From NCBI GenBank assembly GCA_964442515.1, contig CAYUAC010000039.1:1-16359 (forward strand): a stretch of 16,359 nucleotides of DNA, given 5' to 3'. Every line of letters starts with the position of its first letter. The first letter of the stretch is position 1. Made by a program: the position numbers and the translations under genes. The stretch is from TCS-49 sp964442515 (GTDB lineage Bacteria; Campylobacterota; Campylobacteria; Campylobacterales; Sulfurovaceae). The notes under the pieces are model-generated. The model was given only the letters and a program-made list of their open reading frames with translations. It searched no databases and was not told the DNA's origin. Positions 1 to 6,873 of the stretch are shown piece by piece.

Positions 1-10
1 CTTGTTTGAA

Positions 11-95
11 TGGTGCGATTGGCGGGAGTCGAACCCGCACACCGTAAGGCACAGCGCCCTCAACACTGCGTGTCTACCAATTCCACCACGTTCGC
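11..95 (-). tRNA. tRNA-Leu (anticodon GAG), CCA encoded
   Basis: Read on the minus strand this 85-nt stretch folds as a class II (long variable arm) tRNA. It has a D stem GTG/CAC, the D-loop GGTAGA, an anticodon stem CAGTG/CGCTG with loop TTGAGGG giving anticodon GAG (plus-strand 59-61), a 13-nt variable arm, a perfect T stem GCGGG/CCCGC around TTCGACT, and an encoded CCA end. The long variable arm, GAG anticodon and A73 identify leucine; it would read CUC and CUU codons. One oddity: the acceptor stem GCGAACG faces CAATCGC, so positions 5-68 (A-A) and 6-67 (C-A) do not pair while the other five do. It lies 45 nt beyond the stop of the GGDEF regulator. Confidence 0.93.
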
Positions 96-123
96 TTTGT
101 GTGTGTTTGTTTAAGAAGTTGTA

Positions 124-129
124 ATTGTA
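124..129 (-). promoter_or_regulatory. Likely -10 box for tRNA-Leu
   Basis: The minus strand reads TACAAT here, one base from the TATAAT consensus, within the 45-nt spacer between the upstream CDS and the tRNA. A start about 7 nt downstream (near 117) would leave a 5' leader of about 20 nt. No clear -35 box is seen, which is common in Campylobacterota housekeeping promoters. Position and sequence are the only evidence. Confidence 0.4.
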
Positions 130-140
130 CCACAAAAGTT

Positions 141-1010
141 TTAAACTTTGCTAAAAGCTATCCGGTTCCTGCCCGCGGCTTTTGCCTGATACAGCGCGGT
201 ATCGGCCTGACACAGCATTTTGTCGATATTTAGGCAGCTTTTGTCATAGGCACAGACCCCGAAGCTGGCGGTAGCGGGGATGCCCTGAGCGGCGGTGGCT
301 TTATTTAACGCCGTTTTTGCCCTGAGCAGTTTGCTTTCTAGTTCCCTGTCGCTTTCAGAGTGCAGCAGCAGGGCAAACTCTTCGCCGCCCAGACGCCCCA
401 GAAGGGCATCCTGGCCCAGAGTGCCCTGCAAAGCGGTGACGGCTGTTTTTAAGACCGTGTCGCCGGTTTGGTGGCCGTAGGTGTCGTTGATGGTTTTAAA
501 CTCGTCCAGATCGATCATCACCGCGTAATCAGCTTCTGTCATCTGTGCAAAGCGCTCATTGGCCAGTTCAAAGAAGCGGCGCCTGTTGTAGATGCCGGTC
601 ATTGGGTCTTTTGAGGCTAAAAAGCGCAGCTGCTTCAGCGTGGCGCTTAATCTGAGGTGGGTATTAACCCTTGCTTTGAGTTCCACGGCGCTGATTGGTT
701 TTTTCACGTAATCCACGCCGCCGACGTCAAAGCCTTTTTGCAAGCTTTCTTCATCGGTTTTTGCCGTGACGAAGATAACGGGGATATCGGCAAGTTCGGC
801 GTTATCTTTCAACTCCCGGCAAAAGGTGTAGCCGTCGGTTCCGGGCATCATGATATCAAGCAAGATCAGGTCAACCTTTTCACGCTCAAGCACGGCGCGG
901 GCTTCGGCGGCGTCTTTTGCCACCACCGCGTCGCAGTCTTCGCCCAGAATACCCAGGATTATATCGATATTGGTGTTTTCATCATCAACGACTAAGATCG
1001 TATCCTGCAC
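141..1010 (-). CDS. Response regulator with GGDEF domain (PleD-like diguanylate cyclase)
   Basis: Predicted 289-residue cytoplasmic regulator that would make cyclic di-GMP from GTP when phosphorylated. Residues 1-120 form a receiver domain with acidic pair D9/D10, phospho-acceptor D52 in LLDIMMPGTDG, T82 and K104-P105. Residues 130-287 form a GGDEF domain with metal-site motif IDLDEFKTINDTYGH (166-180) and active-site signature GGEEF (208-212), a form usually active. The inhibitory I-site RxxD is not intact: the expected arginine is L198 before D201, so product inhibition there is unlikely. Start is GTG with AGGAT a few bases upstream; this site overlaps the stop region of the FtsL-like gene, 10 nt away, so it is probably the last gene of the bamA operon. 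No cognate histidine kinase is in the window. The family call is firm; the signal is unknown. Confidence 0.93.
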   Translation of the reverse strand: MQDTILVVDDENTNIDIILGILGEDCDAVVAKDAAEARAVLEREKVDLILLDIMMPGTDGYTFCRELKDNAELADIPVIFVTAKTDEESLQKGFDVGGVDYVKKPISAVELKARVNTHLRLSATLKQLRFLASKDPMTGIYNRRRFFELANERFAQMTEADYAVMIDLDEFKTINDTYGHQTGDTVLKTAVTALQGTLGQDALLGRLGGEEFALLLHSESDRELESKLLRAKTALNKATAAQGIPATASFGVCAYDKSCLNIDKMLCQADTALYQAKAAGRNRIAFSKV

Positions 1011-1020
1011 CGCTTATCCT

Positions 1021-1293
1021 TTAAAACATCGTATAGATAACGCTGTTTTTGAATTTCATATGTTCTATCTTACGCTGCAAAAGGATGTGTTCCTGTTTCA
1101 GCGACTGGGTCTGGACCCGCAGCTTGTGCAGCTTTTTGCTGGTGTAATAAATCTCGTTTGCCAGATAAATCTTCGGCACGCTCAGCAGCAGTACCAGCAC
1201 CACCGAGAAAAACACGATCAGAAAGTGGCTGAAATTGATCAGGCTTTTACCGTCCTCGCGCGCCAGATCGGCGACCATCTTTTTTTCAGTCAT
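1021..1293 (-). CDS. Small bitopic coiled-coil protein, FtsL-like
   Basis: About 90 residues: a charged N-terminus (1-20), one hydrophobic segment at about 24-45, then a helical, heptad-like region rich in Leu, Lys and Gln (46-85). This N-in, single-pass plus periplasmic coiled-coil plan is that of FtsL/DivIC divisome proteins, and a gene directly downstream of rsmH is the classic position of ftsL. Primary sequence of FtsL is poorly conserved, so topology and context carry the call. The ATG at 1293 overlaps the rsmH stop (ATGACTGA), indicating translational coupling; a GTG one codon upstream (1296) is an alternative start. If the call holds, it would act in the septal FtsLBQWI complex. It could instead be an unrelated small membrane protein. 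Confidence 0.7.
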   Translation of the reverse strand: MTEKKMVADLAREDGKSLINFSHFLIVFFSVVLVLLLSVPKIYLANEIYYTSKKLHKLRVQTQSLKQEHILLQRKIEHMKFKNSVIYTMF

Positions 1294-2191
1294 CACCGAA
1301 CCTGAAAACCCGCAGCTTCGCGCTGGAACTTCTGGGGTTGGCCCTGCACTCCCGCGCGGTGGCGGTGAGGGGCTTTTTGGTTTGTACCGCGCCCAGGGCG
1401 TTGTCGCCCCCGCAGGTGCAGCGCATCGCCTCGGGCGGGCAGACGCAGCCTCTGGACCAGCTTTTGAAGCGCTGCTTGATCAGCCTGTCTTCCAGGGAAT
1501 GAAACGAGATCATAGCCACGATACACCCTTTTGGTTTCATTTTTTCAAGTTTATCCAAAAGTGTCGTGATTTGTCCAAGCTCATCATTAACTTCTATGCG
1601 CAGGGCTTGAAACAGCAGCGTGGCGGGGTTGTGCTTTGTTTTTGGCATGATCTTTTTGGCAAGGGCGGCAAGTTCCGTGGCACTGTGAAAGGGTCTTTGC
1701 TGCATAATCGCAGCGGCGAGTTTCCTGTAGGGGCGGATTTCGCCGTAGTCTCTGAGAATGCTTTCCAAAGCCTGCCTGCTGTAGGTATTGAGCACCTTCG
1801 CCGCAGTCAGCGGAGCGCTTTGGTCCATGCGCATGTCAAGGCTTTGGCCGTGGAAGCTAAAGCCTCTTTCACGGTTGTCAAGCTGTAGGGAACTGACGCC
1901 AAAATCAGCCAGTACCCCCGTGATGGAAGCGCACGAAACCCTGTCGATCACCCCGGCAAAATCCCCGTGATAAAGGGTGAGAAAGTCGTAATGCCCGCGG
2001 CAGTACTCTATGGCCTGGGCGTCCCTGTCGATGCCGACGCTTTCTATCCTGTCGCCGTAGGCTTCATGCAGGGCATTGCTGTGGCCGCCGTATCCGGCGG
2101 TGCAGTCAACCAGGCAGCCTGGCTTGATCTGCGCAAAGCTTTGCAGTACCTGATCGAGCAAAACGGGGACGTGGATGTCATGCGAAGTCAT
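1286..2191 (-). CDS. rsmH: 16S rRNA (cytosine(1402)-N(4))-methyltransferase RsmH
   Basis: A 301-residue SAM-dependent methyltransferase (old name MraW) that methylates N4 of C1402 in the ribosomal P site. Family motifs in order: HVPVLLDQV (7-15), the SAM-binding loop DCTAGYGGHS (29-38), LADFGVSSLQLD (94-105), ERGFSF (108-113), LDMRMD (118-123), FQALRIEVNDEL, ISFHSLEDRLIKQRF, the four-Cys GCVCPPEAMRCTC segment and the C-terminal NPRSSSAKLR. Length is normal. The ATG start overlaps the 3' end of queH by 14 nt, and its own stop overlaps the FtsL-like gene, so it is mid-operon. In many bacteria this gene starts the dcw cluster after mraZ; no mraZ or mur genes are here, consistent with a dispersed dcw cluster. 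Confidence 0.97.
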   Translation of the reverse strand: MTSHDIHVPVLLDQVLQSFAQIKPGCLVDCTAGYGGHSNALHEAYGDRIESVGIDRDAQAIEYCRGHYDFLTLYHGDFAGVIDRVSCASITGVLADFGVSSLQLDNRERGFSFHGQSLDMRMDQSAPLTAAKVLNTYSRQALESILRDYGEIRPYRKLAAAIMQQRPFHSATELAALAKKIMPKTKHNPATLLFQALRIEVNDELGQITTLLDKLEKMKPKGCIVAMISFHSLEDRLIKQRFKSWSRGCVCPPEAMRCTCGGDNALGAVQTKKPLTATARECRANPRSSSAKLRVFRFGDD

Positions 2192-3263
2192 AGGTTTGTA
2201 ACTCCTCTGTTGTTTCAGGCTGGGTAAGGGCGTTGAGATAAATATCTAACTTTTTGGCCGGAATGGAATCCATAATGACAACGGGGGAAAGATCAAACTC
2301 GCCCGCGATATGGCGGCGCACCTCAAGCAGCCTGTCAAAGGGAAGCCTTGCCCTTAGCAGCTGGGTTGTGGAATAAAAATTGGTCCCGGCTATGATATTA
2401 AAATAGCTGATATCACAGATTTTAATCTGGGCTTTGTTGCAGTAGCCAACACCCGTGACCACCTTTTCAACCCTTGTTTTGGCCCGTTTTGGCTCCATGG
2501 TGGAATACGGCAGAAAAAAGGAGGCGCGCACCAGGCCGGCTTCGGTGACTTTGGCTTGCAACAGGCGGTAGGTGAGCGTTTTGTTTTTGATGATGTCATA
2601 AAAGATGCCTTTGCTCTCCAGACGCAGGCGCTTTTCATACATCTGCGCGCGCCTGCCAAAAGAGCCGGGTTCATTTTTAAAATCCAGACATTCAAAAAGT
2701 TCGGTGGCCTGTTTGTTCTGCGCCCGTCTTTGGTCTTTGAGGCCATACAGGCAGCCGCAGTAGTTTTGGCGGTAGAGTTTGGCCTCTTTGGCCACTTTGT
2801 TTTGCTGTCCGTTTCTGGAAGCTTTCGTACAATCAAAATCCACAAATTCCACGCCGTGTTTCTTGGCGATTTGGCGGCCGTTTTTGACCAGCTGGGCGTA
2901 GGATTTTTTCGGGCTCATCAAAAGCGTGGTGGTGATTTTGTCCATGCCAAGTTCTTTGGCTTTGATCGCGGTTTGTTCAAAGCGGTGCAAAAAGCACACG
3001 TCACAGCGCCTGCCCTTTTCGGGTTCGTTTTGCAGCGTTTTGGTGCGTTTGTACCAGTTTTCATAATCATAGGGGCCAATGACAAGGGGGATATGGAGCA
3101 TATCGCAGCTTCTGGTGACATCCATCAGGCGCAGCCTGTACTCGCTGTAGGGATGGATGTTGGGATTGTAAAAATAGCCCACAAGCTTTTGGCCGCCAAG
3201 CCTTTGGGCCACATGCCGGAGGTAATAGTGGCTGTCAACGCTGCAGCAGATGTGGGCTAGCAT
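2178..3263 (-). CDS. queH: Epoxyqueuosine reductase QueH with C-terminal extension
   Basis: A 361-residue protein whose first ~190 residues match QueH (DUF208), the non-cobalamin enzyme reducing epoxyqueuosine to queuosine in the wobble position of GUN-anticodon tRNAs. The metal-binding cysteines are all present: the CC pair C6-C7 in HICCS, CxxC at C87/C90 (RCDVC) and CxC at C169/C171 (YCGC), with FYNPNIHPYSEY at 31-42. Residues about 195-361 form an extra region with no cysteine cluster like the core and no function I recognise. From memory, many QueH proteins are only about 180-220 residues, so the tail roughly doubles it. AAGGA lies before the ATG, 9 nt after the bamA stop; the 3' end overlaps rsmH. 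The core call is firm; the role of the tail is unknown. Confidence 0.93.
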   Translation of the reverse strand: MLAHICCSVDSHYYLRHVAQRLGGQKLVGYFYNPNIHPYSEYRLRLMDVTRSCDMLHIPLVIGPYDYENWYKRTKTLQNEPEKGRRCDVCFLHRFEQTAIKAKELGMDKITTTLLMSPKKSYAQLVKNGRQIAKKHGVEFVDFDCTKASRNGQQNKVAKEAKLYRQNYCGCLYGLKDQRRAQNKQATELFECLDFKNEPGSFGRRAQMYEKRLRLESKGIFYDIIKNKTLTYRLLQAKVTEAGLVRASFFLPYSTMEPKRAKTRVEKVVTGVGYCNKAQIKICDISYFNIIAGTNFYSTTQLLRARLPFDRLLEVRRHIAGEFDLSPVVIMDSIPAKKLDIYLNALTQPETTEELQTYDFA

Positions 3264-3272
3264 TGCTTTTCC

Positions 3273-5468
3273 TTAAAATGAGCGGCCTAAACTAAACTCA
3301 AACGTAGAGGTTTCGTCACCTTCTTCGTCATCCAGGGCTTTGGCAAAGATCAGCTGCAAAGGCCCCATGGGCGAAAGCCACTCGATCGCGGCACCCGCGC
3401 CTGAGCGATCTATCTGATCAAAACTGTCTTCACCGATCATGCCGTAGTCGTAGAAAAATGCCAGCCGCATATTGGCCGACTCGATCAGCGGAATGCTGGC
3501 TTCTACACTGTTTGCGAAGGTGCGTTTGCCCCCGATGCGGTACCCCTGGTCATTGCGCGGAGAAAGCGAATTGGACGCGTACCCCCGTACGTCCCCGACG
3601 CCGCCAAGATAAAACTTTTCGTTGATATGCAGGTACCCGCGGTCGTTTATAATCCCGCCGCTTGCTTTGTAGCGAAGTACCATATCATACCCGGTGAGCT
3701 CTTTTAAGCCGTAAAAAGCGGCAAAACTGGTGCGGTTTTTGATAAACTCCTCTTTACCCACCGCGCCGGCGTACTCTAAAGAGGTATTGAATTTAATCCC
3801 GTTTTTCGGGAAATAATAGTTATCGGTATTGTTAAAGCTTACAGAGGGAATGATGGAACCTTTATCATAGGTTTCATCCTCCAGACCGACGCCCGCATCG
3901 TAATCCAGGTCGGTGTCGGTGTATGAAAGCCGCAGGTTTCCTTTCCAGTGGCGGCTGAGGCGCCGGCCGACAAAAACGGAACCGCCTTTGTTGTTCTCTT
4001 CATAATCATGAGCGGTATAATCCTGGTCAAATATCGAAAATCCCGTACTGTAGCGGCTGTCCCACACTCTGGGGTTGGTTAAAGAGACGTTGTATGAGTT
4101 TCTTTTATCCGATTTTTCAACATCGGCAGAAACATCCAGACCCGAACCGAATATGTTTTTATCCGACACCTGGATATTGTACACCATCCCGTCATAACTG
4201 CCGTATCCGATACCAAAAACGAGACTGCCGGTTTGCTGTTCTTTGATGTTGATTTCAAGATCGATCTTGTCTGATGCGACCCTTTTTTCCTTGATCTGCA
4301 CATCTTTGAAATACCCCGTACGCTTGAGCGCGTTGATGGAATCTTCTTTGTCGGTGATGCTATATAAATCGCCGGGGGCCAGATGGACTTCTCTTCGGAT
4401 AACCCTGTCGATCGTTTTGGTATTGCCCGAGATGATAACGTCGTTGATATAGACTTTTTGTCCCGGTTCGATCTCATAGGTTACTTCCACGGTGTGGTCA
4501 TCAGAATTTGGCATAACGCGGGGGCTTGTTCTGGTATAGGCGTATCCCATATCCGCGTAATGGTTTTTCAGCCCCTTCAGGTCGTTTCGCAGTTTTTCTA
4601 TATCAAAGGTTTCGCCTTCGTTTAACTCGGTCAATTCCCGCAGCGCCTTTTTTTCCTCCAGCGCCCGGGCTTCGGAAAAGTCGACCCTGCTTACGGTGTA
4701 TTGCTTTCCTTCGTCTATGCGGTACTGCTGTTTGGCGGTGTAGGAACCAAATTCCGCTTCCAGCAGCCCGTCTTGTACGGTGGCATCCAGAAAGCCCGCT
4801 TTCATGTACAGGTCTTTGATGCGCTGCTTATCATTTGGCAGTTCGGCAACCTTGACAACCCCGTCGTTTCGGCCCCACATCCAGCCCAGAAAATCTTCCT
4901 GTTTGTTTTGCAGCACCTCTTCGATTTCGTCGCTGTCGTAGTATTCATTGCCTACAAAGCGCTGCTGGCGCAGCTTAATCTTTTCCCCCGTGCGCACCTG
5001 CACTTCCACACGTACCGAGGAGCCTTCGCGCTCTTGGTCAAATTCGACCACGCTGTCGTAATACCCCTCATACTCCAGCAGCTCCATGATCTGTGAGCGG
5101 GCGTCCTGCAGCTTCTGGGCATCTAAAATCGCGCCCTTTTTCAACCCCAGATGTTCCAGAATGCTTTCCTGGTCTCTTTCTTTGTAGCCTGAAAGATTGA
5201 TATGGGAGATAACGGGTTTTGTACTTAGTTCAAACCGCAGCGTGCCCTCATCGAAAAAAACCTGGATATCTTCAAAATACCCGTATTCATACAACTCTTT
5301 AATCGCTTTATCGACTTCAGCGCTTTCGAGCGTATCGCCGGGTTTGATACCGACAGCTTCAGACGCGGTTAGCTCCGACAGGTGTACCAACCCGTCAAAC
5401 TCCAGTTTTTGAATCGTTTGCGCATGCAGTGAAAAAATAAAAATCGCAAGAATCAGAACTACTCTCAT
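3273..5468 (-). CDS. bamA: Outer membrane protein assembly factor BamA
   Basis: A 731-residue Omp85-family protein, the core of the BAM complex that folds beta-barrel proteins into the outer membrane. A signal peptide (1-16, cleavage probably after LHA) is followed by five POTRA-like repeats at about 18-84, 85-162, 163-255, 256-335 and 336-410; the fifth contains VIISGNTKTIDRVIRRE. The barrel runs from about 413 to the end with alternating hydrophobic strands, the loop-6 signature VRGY at 627-630 and a C-terminal strand ending FEFSLGRSF with the terminal Phe typical of barrel proteins. AAGGC lies 8 nt before the ATG. It heads the minus-strand operon and is divergent from tyrA, an arrangement I also recall from Campylobacter jejuni. 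Confidence 0.97.
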   Translation of the reverse strand: MRVVLILAIFIFSLHAQTIQKLEFDGLVHLSELTASEAVGIKPGDTLESAEVDKAIKELYEYGYFEDIQVFFDEGTLRFELSTKPVISHINLSGYKERDQESILEHLGLKKGAILDAQKLQDARSQIMELLEYEGYYDSVVEFDQEREGSSVRVEVQVRTGEKIKLRQQRFVGNEYYDSDEIEEVLQNKQEDFLGWMWGRNDGVVKVAELPNDKQRIKDLYMKAGFLDATVQDGLLEAEFGSYTAKQQYRIDEGKQYTVSRVDFSEARALEEKKALRELTELNEGETFDIEKLRNDLKGLKNHYADMGYAYTRTSPRVMPNSDDHTVEVTYEIEPGQKVYINDVIISGNTKTIDRVIRREVHLAPGDLYSITDKEDSINALKRTGYFKDVQIKEKRVASDKIDLEINIKEQQTGSLVFGIGYGSYDGMVYNIQVSDKNIFGSGLDVSADVEKSDKRNSYNVSLTNPRVWDSRYSTGFSIFDQDYTAHDYEENNKGGSVFVGRRLSRHWKGNLRLSYTDTDLDYDAGVGLEDETYDKGSIIPSVSFNNTDNYYFPKNGIKFNTSLEYAGAVGKEEFIKNRTSFAAFYGLKELTGYDMVLRYKASGGIINDRGYLHINEKFYLGGVGDVRGYASNSLSPRNDQGYRIGGKRTFANSVEASIPLIESANMRLAFFYDYGMIGEDSFDQIDRSGAGAAIEWLSPMGPLQLIFAKALDDEEGDETSTFEFSLGRSF

Positions 5469-5499
5469 AAACGGCCTTAAATGAATTTTTGGATATATT

Positions 5500-5505
5500 T
5501 ACAAT
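5500..5505 (+). promoter_or_regulatory. Candidate -10 box for tyrA
   Basis: TACAAT on the plus strand, one base off consensus. A start near 5512 would give a leader of about 40 nt before tyrA. It lies close to the opposite-strand bamA -10 box, so the two transcripts would start within a few bases of each other. Support is only sequence and position. Confidence 0.4.
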
Positions 5506-5516
5506 AATTAGGGATT

Positions 5517-5522
5517 ATTATA
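5517..5522 (-). promoter_or_regulatory. Likely -10 box for the bamA operon
   Basis: The minus strand reads a perfect TATAAT in the 83-nt spacer between bamA and tyrA. Transcription would start near 5510, giving a leader of about 40 nt before the bamA ATG. The surrounding sequence is strongly AT-rich and no -35 match is evident. It would drive bamA, queH, rsmH, the FtsL-like gene and the regulator. Confidence 0.55.
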
Positions 5523-5551
5523 CCCAATAGCAAATAAATTCAAAAAGGGAA

Positions 5552-6376
5552 ATGATGCAAATCGGAATAATCGGGCTTGGTTTGATGGGCGGATCGTTTG
5601 GCCTGGGTCTTCAAAACAGAGGGTATGAGCTTTTGGGCTATGACGTAAGCCAAAAGAACCGTCAAAGCGCGCTGGAGTTGAATCTGGTCGATGCGGTGGT
5701 GGATTTTGAGCGTATCAAGCGCTGTGACGTGATCGTTTTAGCCATTCCCGTAGAAGCCATTATCGCACTGATGGAGAAGTTAAAAGATGTGGATGCTGAT
5801 ACGACCATCATCGACTTTGGCAGTACCAAAGAAGCCATCAGCCGTGCCGTGCCAAAACAGATACGGCCAAACTTCATCGCCGCCCACCCCATGACCGGTA
5901 CCGAAAAGCACGGGCCAAAAGCCGCCCTGCCCGATCTGTACACGGATAAGATCGTGGTGCTGTGCGATCTGCACCGGTGTGAAATCATGCATAAAAACAG
6001 GGCGTTTAAACTGTTTGAACAGTTGCATATGAAGATTGTCACCATGGACGCCGGCGATCACGACCTGCACGCGGCGTTTATTTCGCACATGCCCCACGCT
6101 TTGAGCTTTGCTCTGGCAAAAGCCGTACTTGGACAGGAAGATCCCAAGAGTATCCTCACCCTGGCTGCCGGGGGGTTTAAGGATATGAGCCGTCTTGCCA
6201 AAAGCAGCCCGCAGATGTGGAGTGATATTTTCAAGCAGAACAAAAAGAATCTGCTTTTTTCGATGGAGTGCCTGGAAAACGAACTTGCCAGATGCAAAAT
6301 GATGATTGAAAAAGATGATTACGAAGCGATGGATCGCTGGATCAAAGAAGCCAACAAGCTGCACCACATCCTCTAA
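5552..6376 (+). CDS. tyrA: Prephenate dehydrogenase
   Basis: A 274-residue NAD(P)-dependent enzyme converting prephenate to 4-hydroxyphenylpyruvate in tyrosine synthesis. The N-terminal Rossmann fold has GLGLMGGS (8-15) and acidic D31 at the end of strand 2, which favours NAD. Then come DFGSTK (88-93), the catalytic-site HPMTGTEKHGP (112-122) and the helical-domain motif HMPHALSFAL. There is no fused chorismate mutase or ACT domain, so it is the short monofunctional form, likely without the C-terminal tyrosine-binding feedback domain. Two ATG codons stand in tandem (5552 and 5555); AAGGGAA touches the first, so the second has better ribosome-site spacing. It is monocistronic as far as visible, ending 9 nt before an assembly gap. 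Confidence 0.96.
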   Translation: MMQIGIIGLGLMGGSFGLGLQNRGYELLGYDVSQKNRQSALELNLVDAVVDFERIKRCDVIVLAIPVEAIIALMEKLKDVDADTTIIDFGSTKEAISRAVPKQIRPNFIAAHPMTGTEKHGPKAALPDLYTDKIVVLCDLHRCEIMHKNRAFKLFEQLHMKIVTMDAGDHDLHAAFISHMPHALSFALAKAVLGQEDPKSILTLAAGGFKDMSRLAKSSPQMWSDIFKQNKKNLLFSMECLENELARCKMMIEKDDYEAMDRWIKEANKLHHIL

Positions 6377-6385
6377 ACGTGCGGC

Positions 6386-6485
6386 NNNNNNNNNNNNNNN
6401 NNNNNNNNNNNNNNNNNNNNNNNNNNNNNNNNNNNNNNNNNNNNNNNNNNNNNNNNNNNNNNNNNNNNNNNNNNNNNNNNNNNNN
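6386..6485. other. Assembly gap, 100 N
   Basis: Exactly 100 N, the conventional placeholder for a scaffold join of unknown length. It falls between the convergent 3' ends of tyrA and the conserved hypothetical gene, where a terminator would be expected. True distance, and any gene or repeat in it, cannot be read. The flanking 9 nt (6377-6385) and 13 nt (6486-6498) show no feature. Confidence 0.98.
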
Positions 6486-6498
6486 GAGCAGGCGAATC

Positions 6499-6873
6499 TT
6501 AGCGAATCGCTGAAGCAAAGATCACCCCGTCAATTCCCTTGCTGGCCAGTGTTTCAATCTCATCGATATGGTCGATAACGACCAGCACCTTGCTGTCAAA
6601 AAGATAATGCTCCGCGGCTTTTTGTACCGCTTTGGCGCGCTCTTTGTCCACGGTGATATAATCCGCCCCCAGCGCGTTTGCCATCACGCTTTGGGTAAGA
6701 GAATCCACCCCGCAGCTGTAGGGCAGCGCGTTTGTATGCAGATAAGCCGCAATCTTGCTGTCAAAGCGTGCCAGGTGCAGAGTCGAACCCGGCTTTGTTT
6801 TTTTGGCCCCGCTGATGCTTTGTATGCGGTAATGGGGCGCAAAAGGGATATCTTCGTGGCCTATGATGATCAC
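6499..6873 (-). CDS. Conserved hypothetical protein, soluble alpha/beta
   Basis: 124 residues, GTG start, no signal peptide or membrane segment. I do not recognise a named family. It alternates predicted strands and helices: a start IIIGHEDIPFAPHYRI, a middle LHLARFDSKIAAYLHTNALPYSCGVDS (32-58), then GADYITVD (69-76), KVLVVIDHIDEIETLASKGIDGVIFAS (95-121). The repeated strand-helix pattern ending in a Gly-Ile-Asp-Gly-Val turn resembles the C-terminal half of a TIM-barrel-like or Rossmann-like fold, which is inference only. The GTG shares its first base with the hemJ TAG stop (TAGTG), so it is translationally coupled to hemJ and is probably the last gene of the ribA-rsmG-taxis-hemJ operon. The stop lies 13 nt from the assembly gap, but the C-terminus appears natural. 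Confidence 0.72.
   Translation of the reverse strand: MIIIGHEDIPFAPHYRIQSISGAKKTKPGSTLHLARFDSKIAAYLHTNALPYSCGVDSLTQSVMANALGADYITVDKERAKAVQKAAEHYLFDSKVLVVIDHIDEIETLASKGIDGVIFASAIR

Noticed and set aside
1235..1888. A 217-codon plus-strand open frame across rsmH
   Set aside because: It lies wholly opposite the well-supported rsmH and FtsL-like genes, has no recognisable domain and no ribosome site; it is an antisense shadow.
2556..3260. A 234-codon plus-strand open frame across queH
   Set aside because: Phe/Ala/Val-rich antisense reading of queH, whose cysteine motifs are clear on the minus strand.
6499..6525. Small inverted repeat AGCGAATCGCT at the 3' end of the hypothetical gene as a terminator
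   Set aside because: One-base loop, within coding sequence, and no T-run follows before the assembly gap.
6306..6578. Open frame running through the 100-N gap
   Set aside because: Its continuity depends on placeholder N and on another frame of tyrA; not a real gene.
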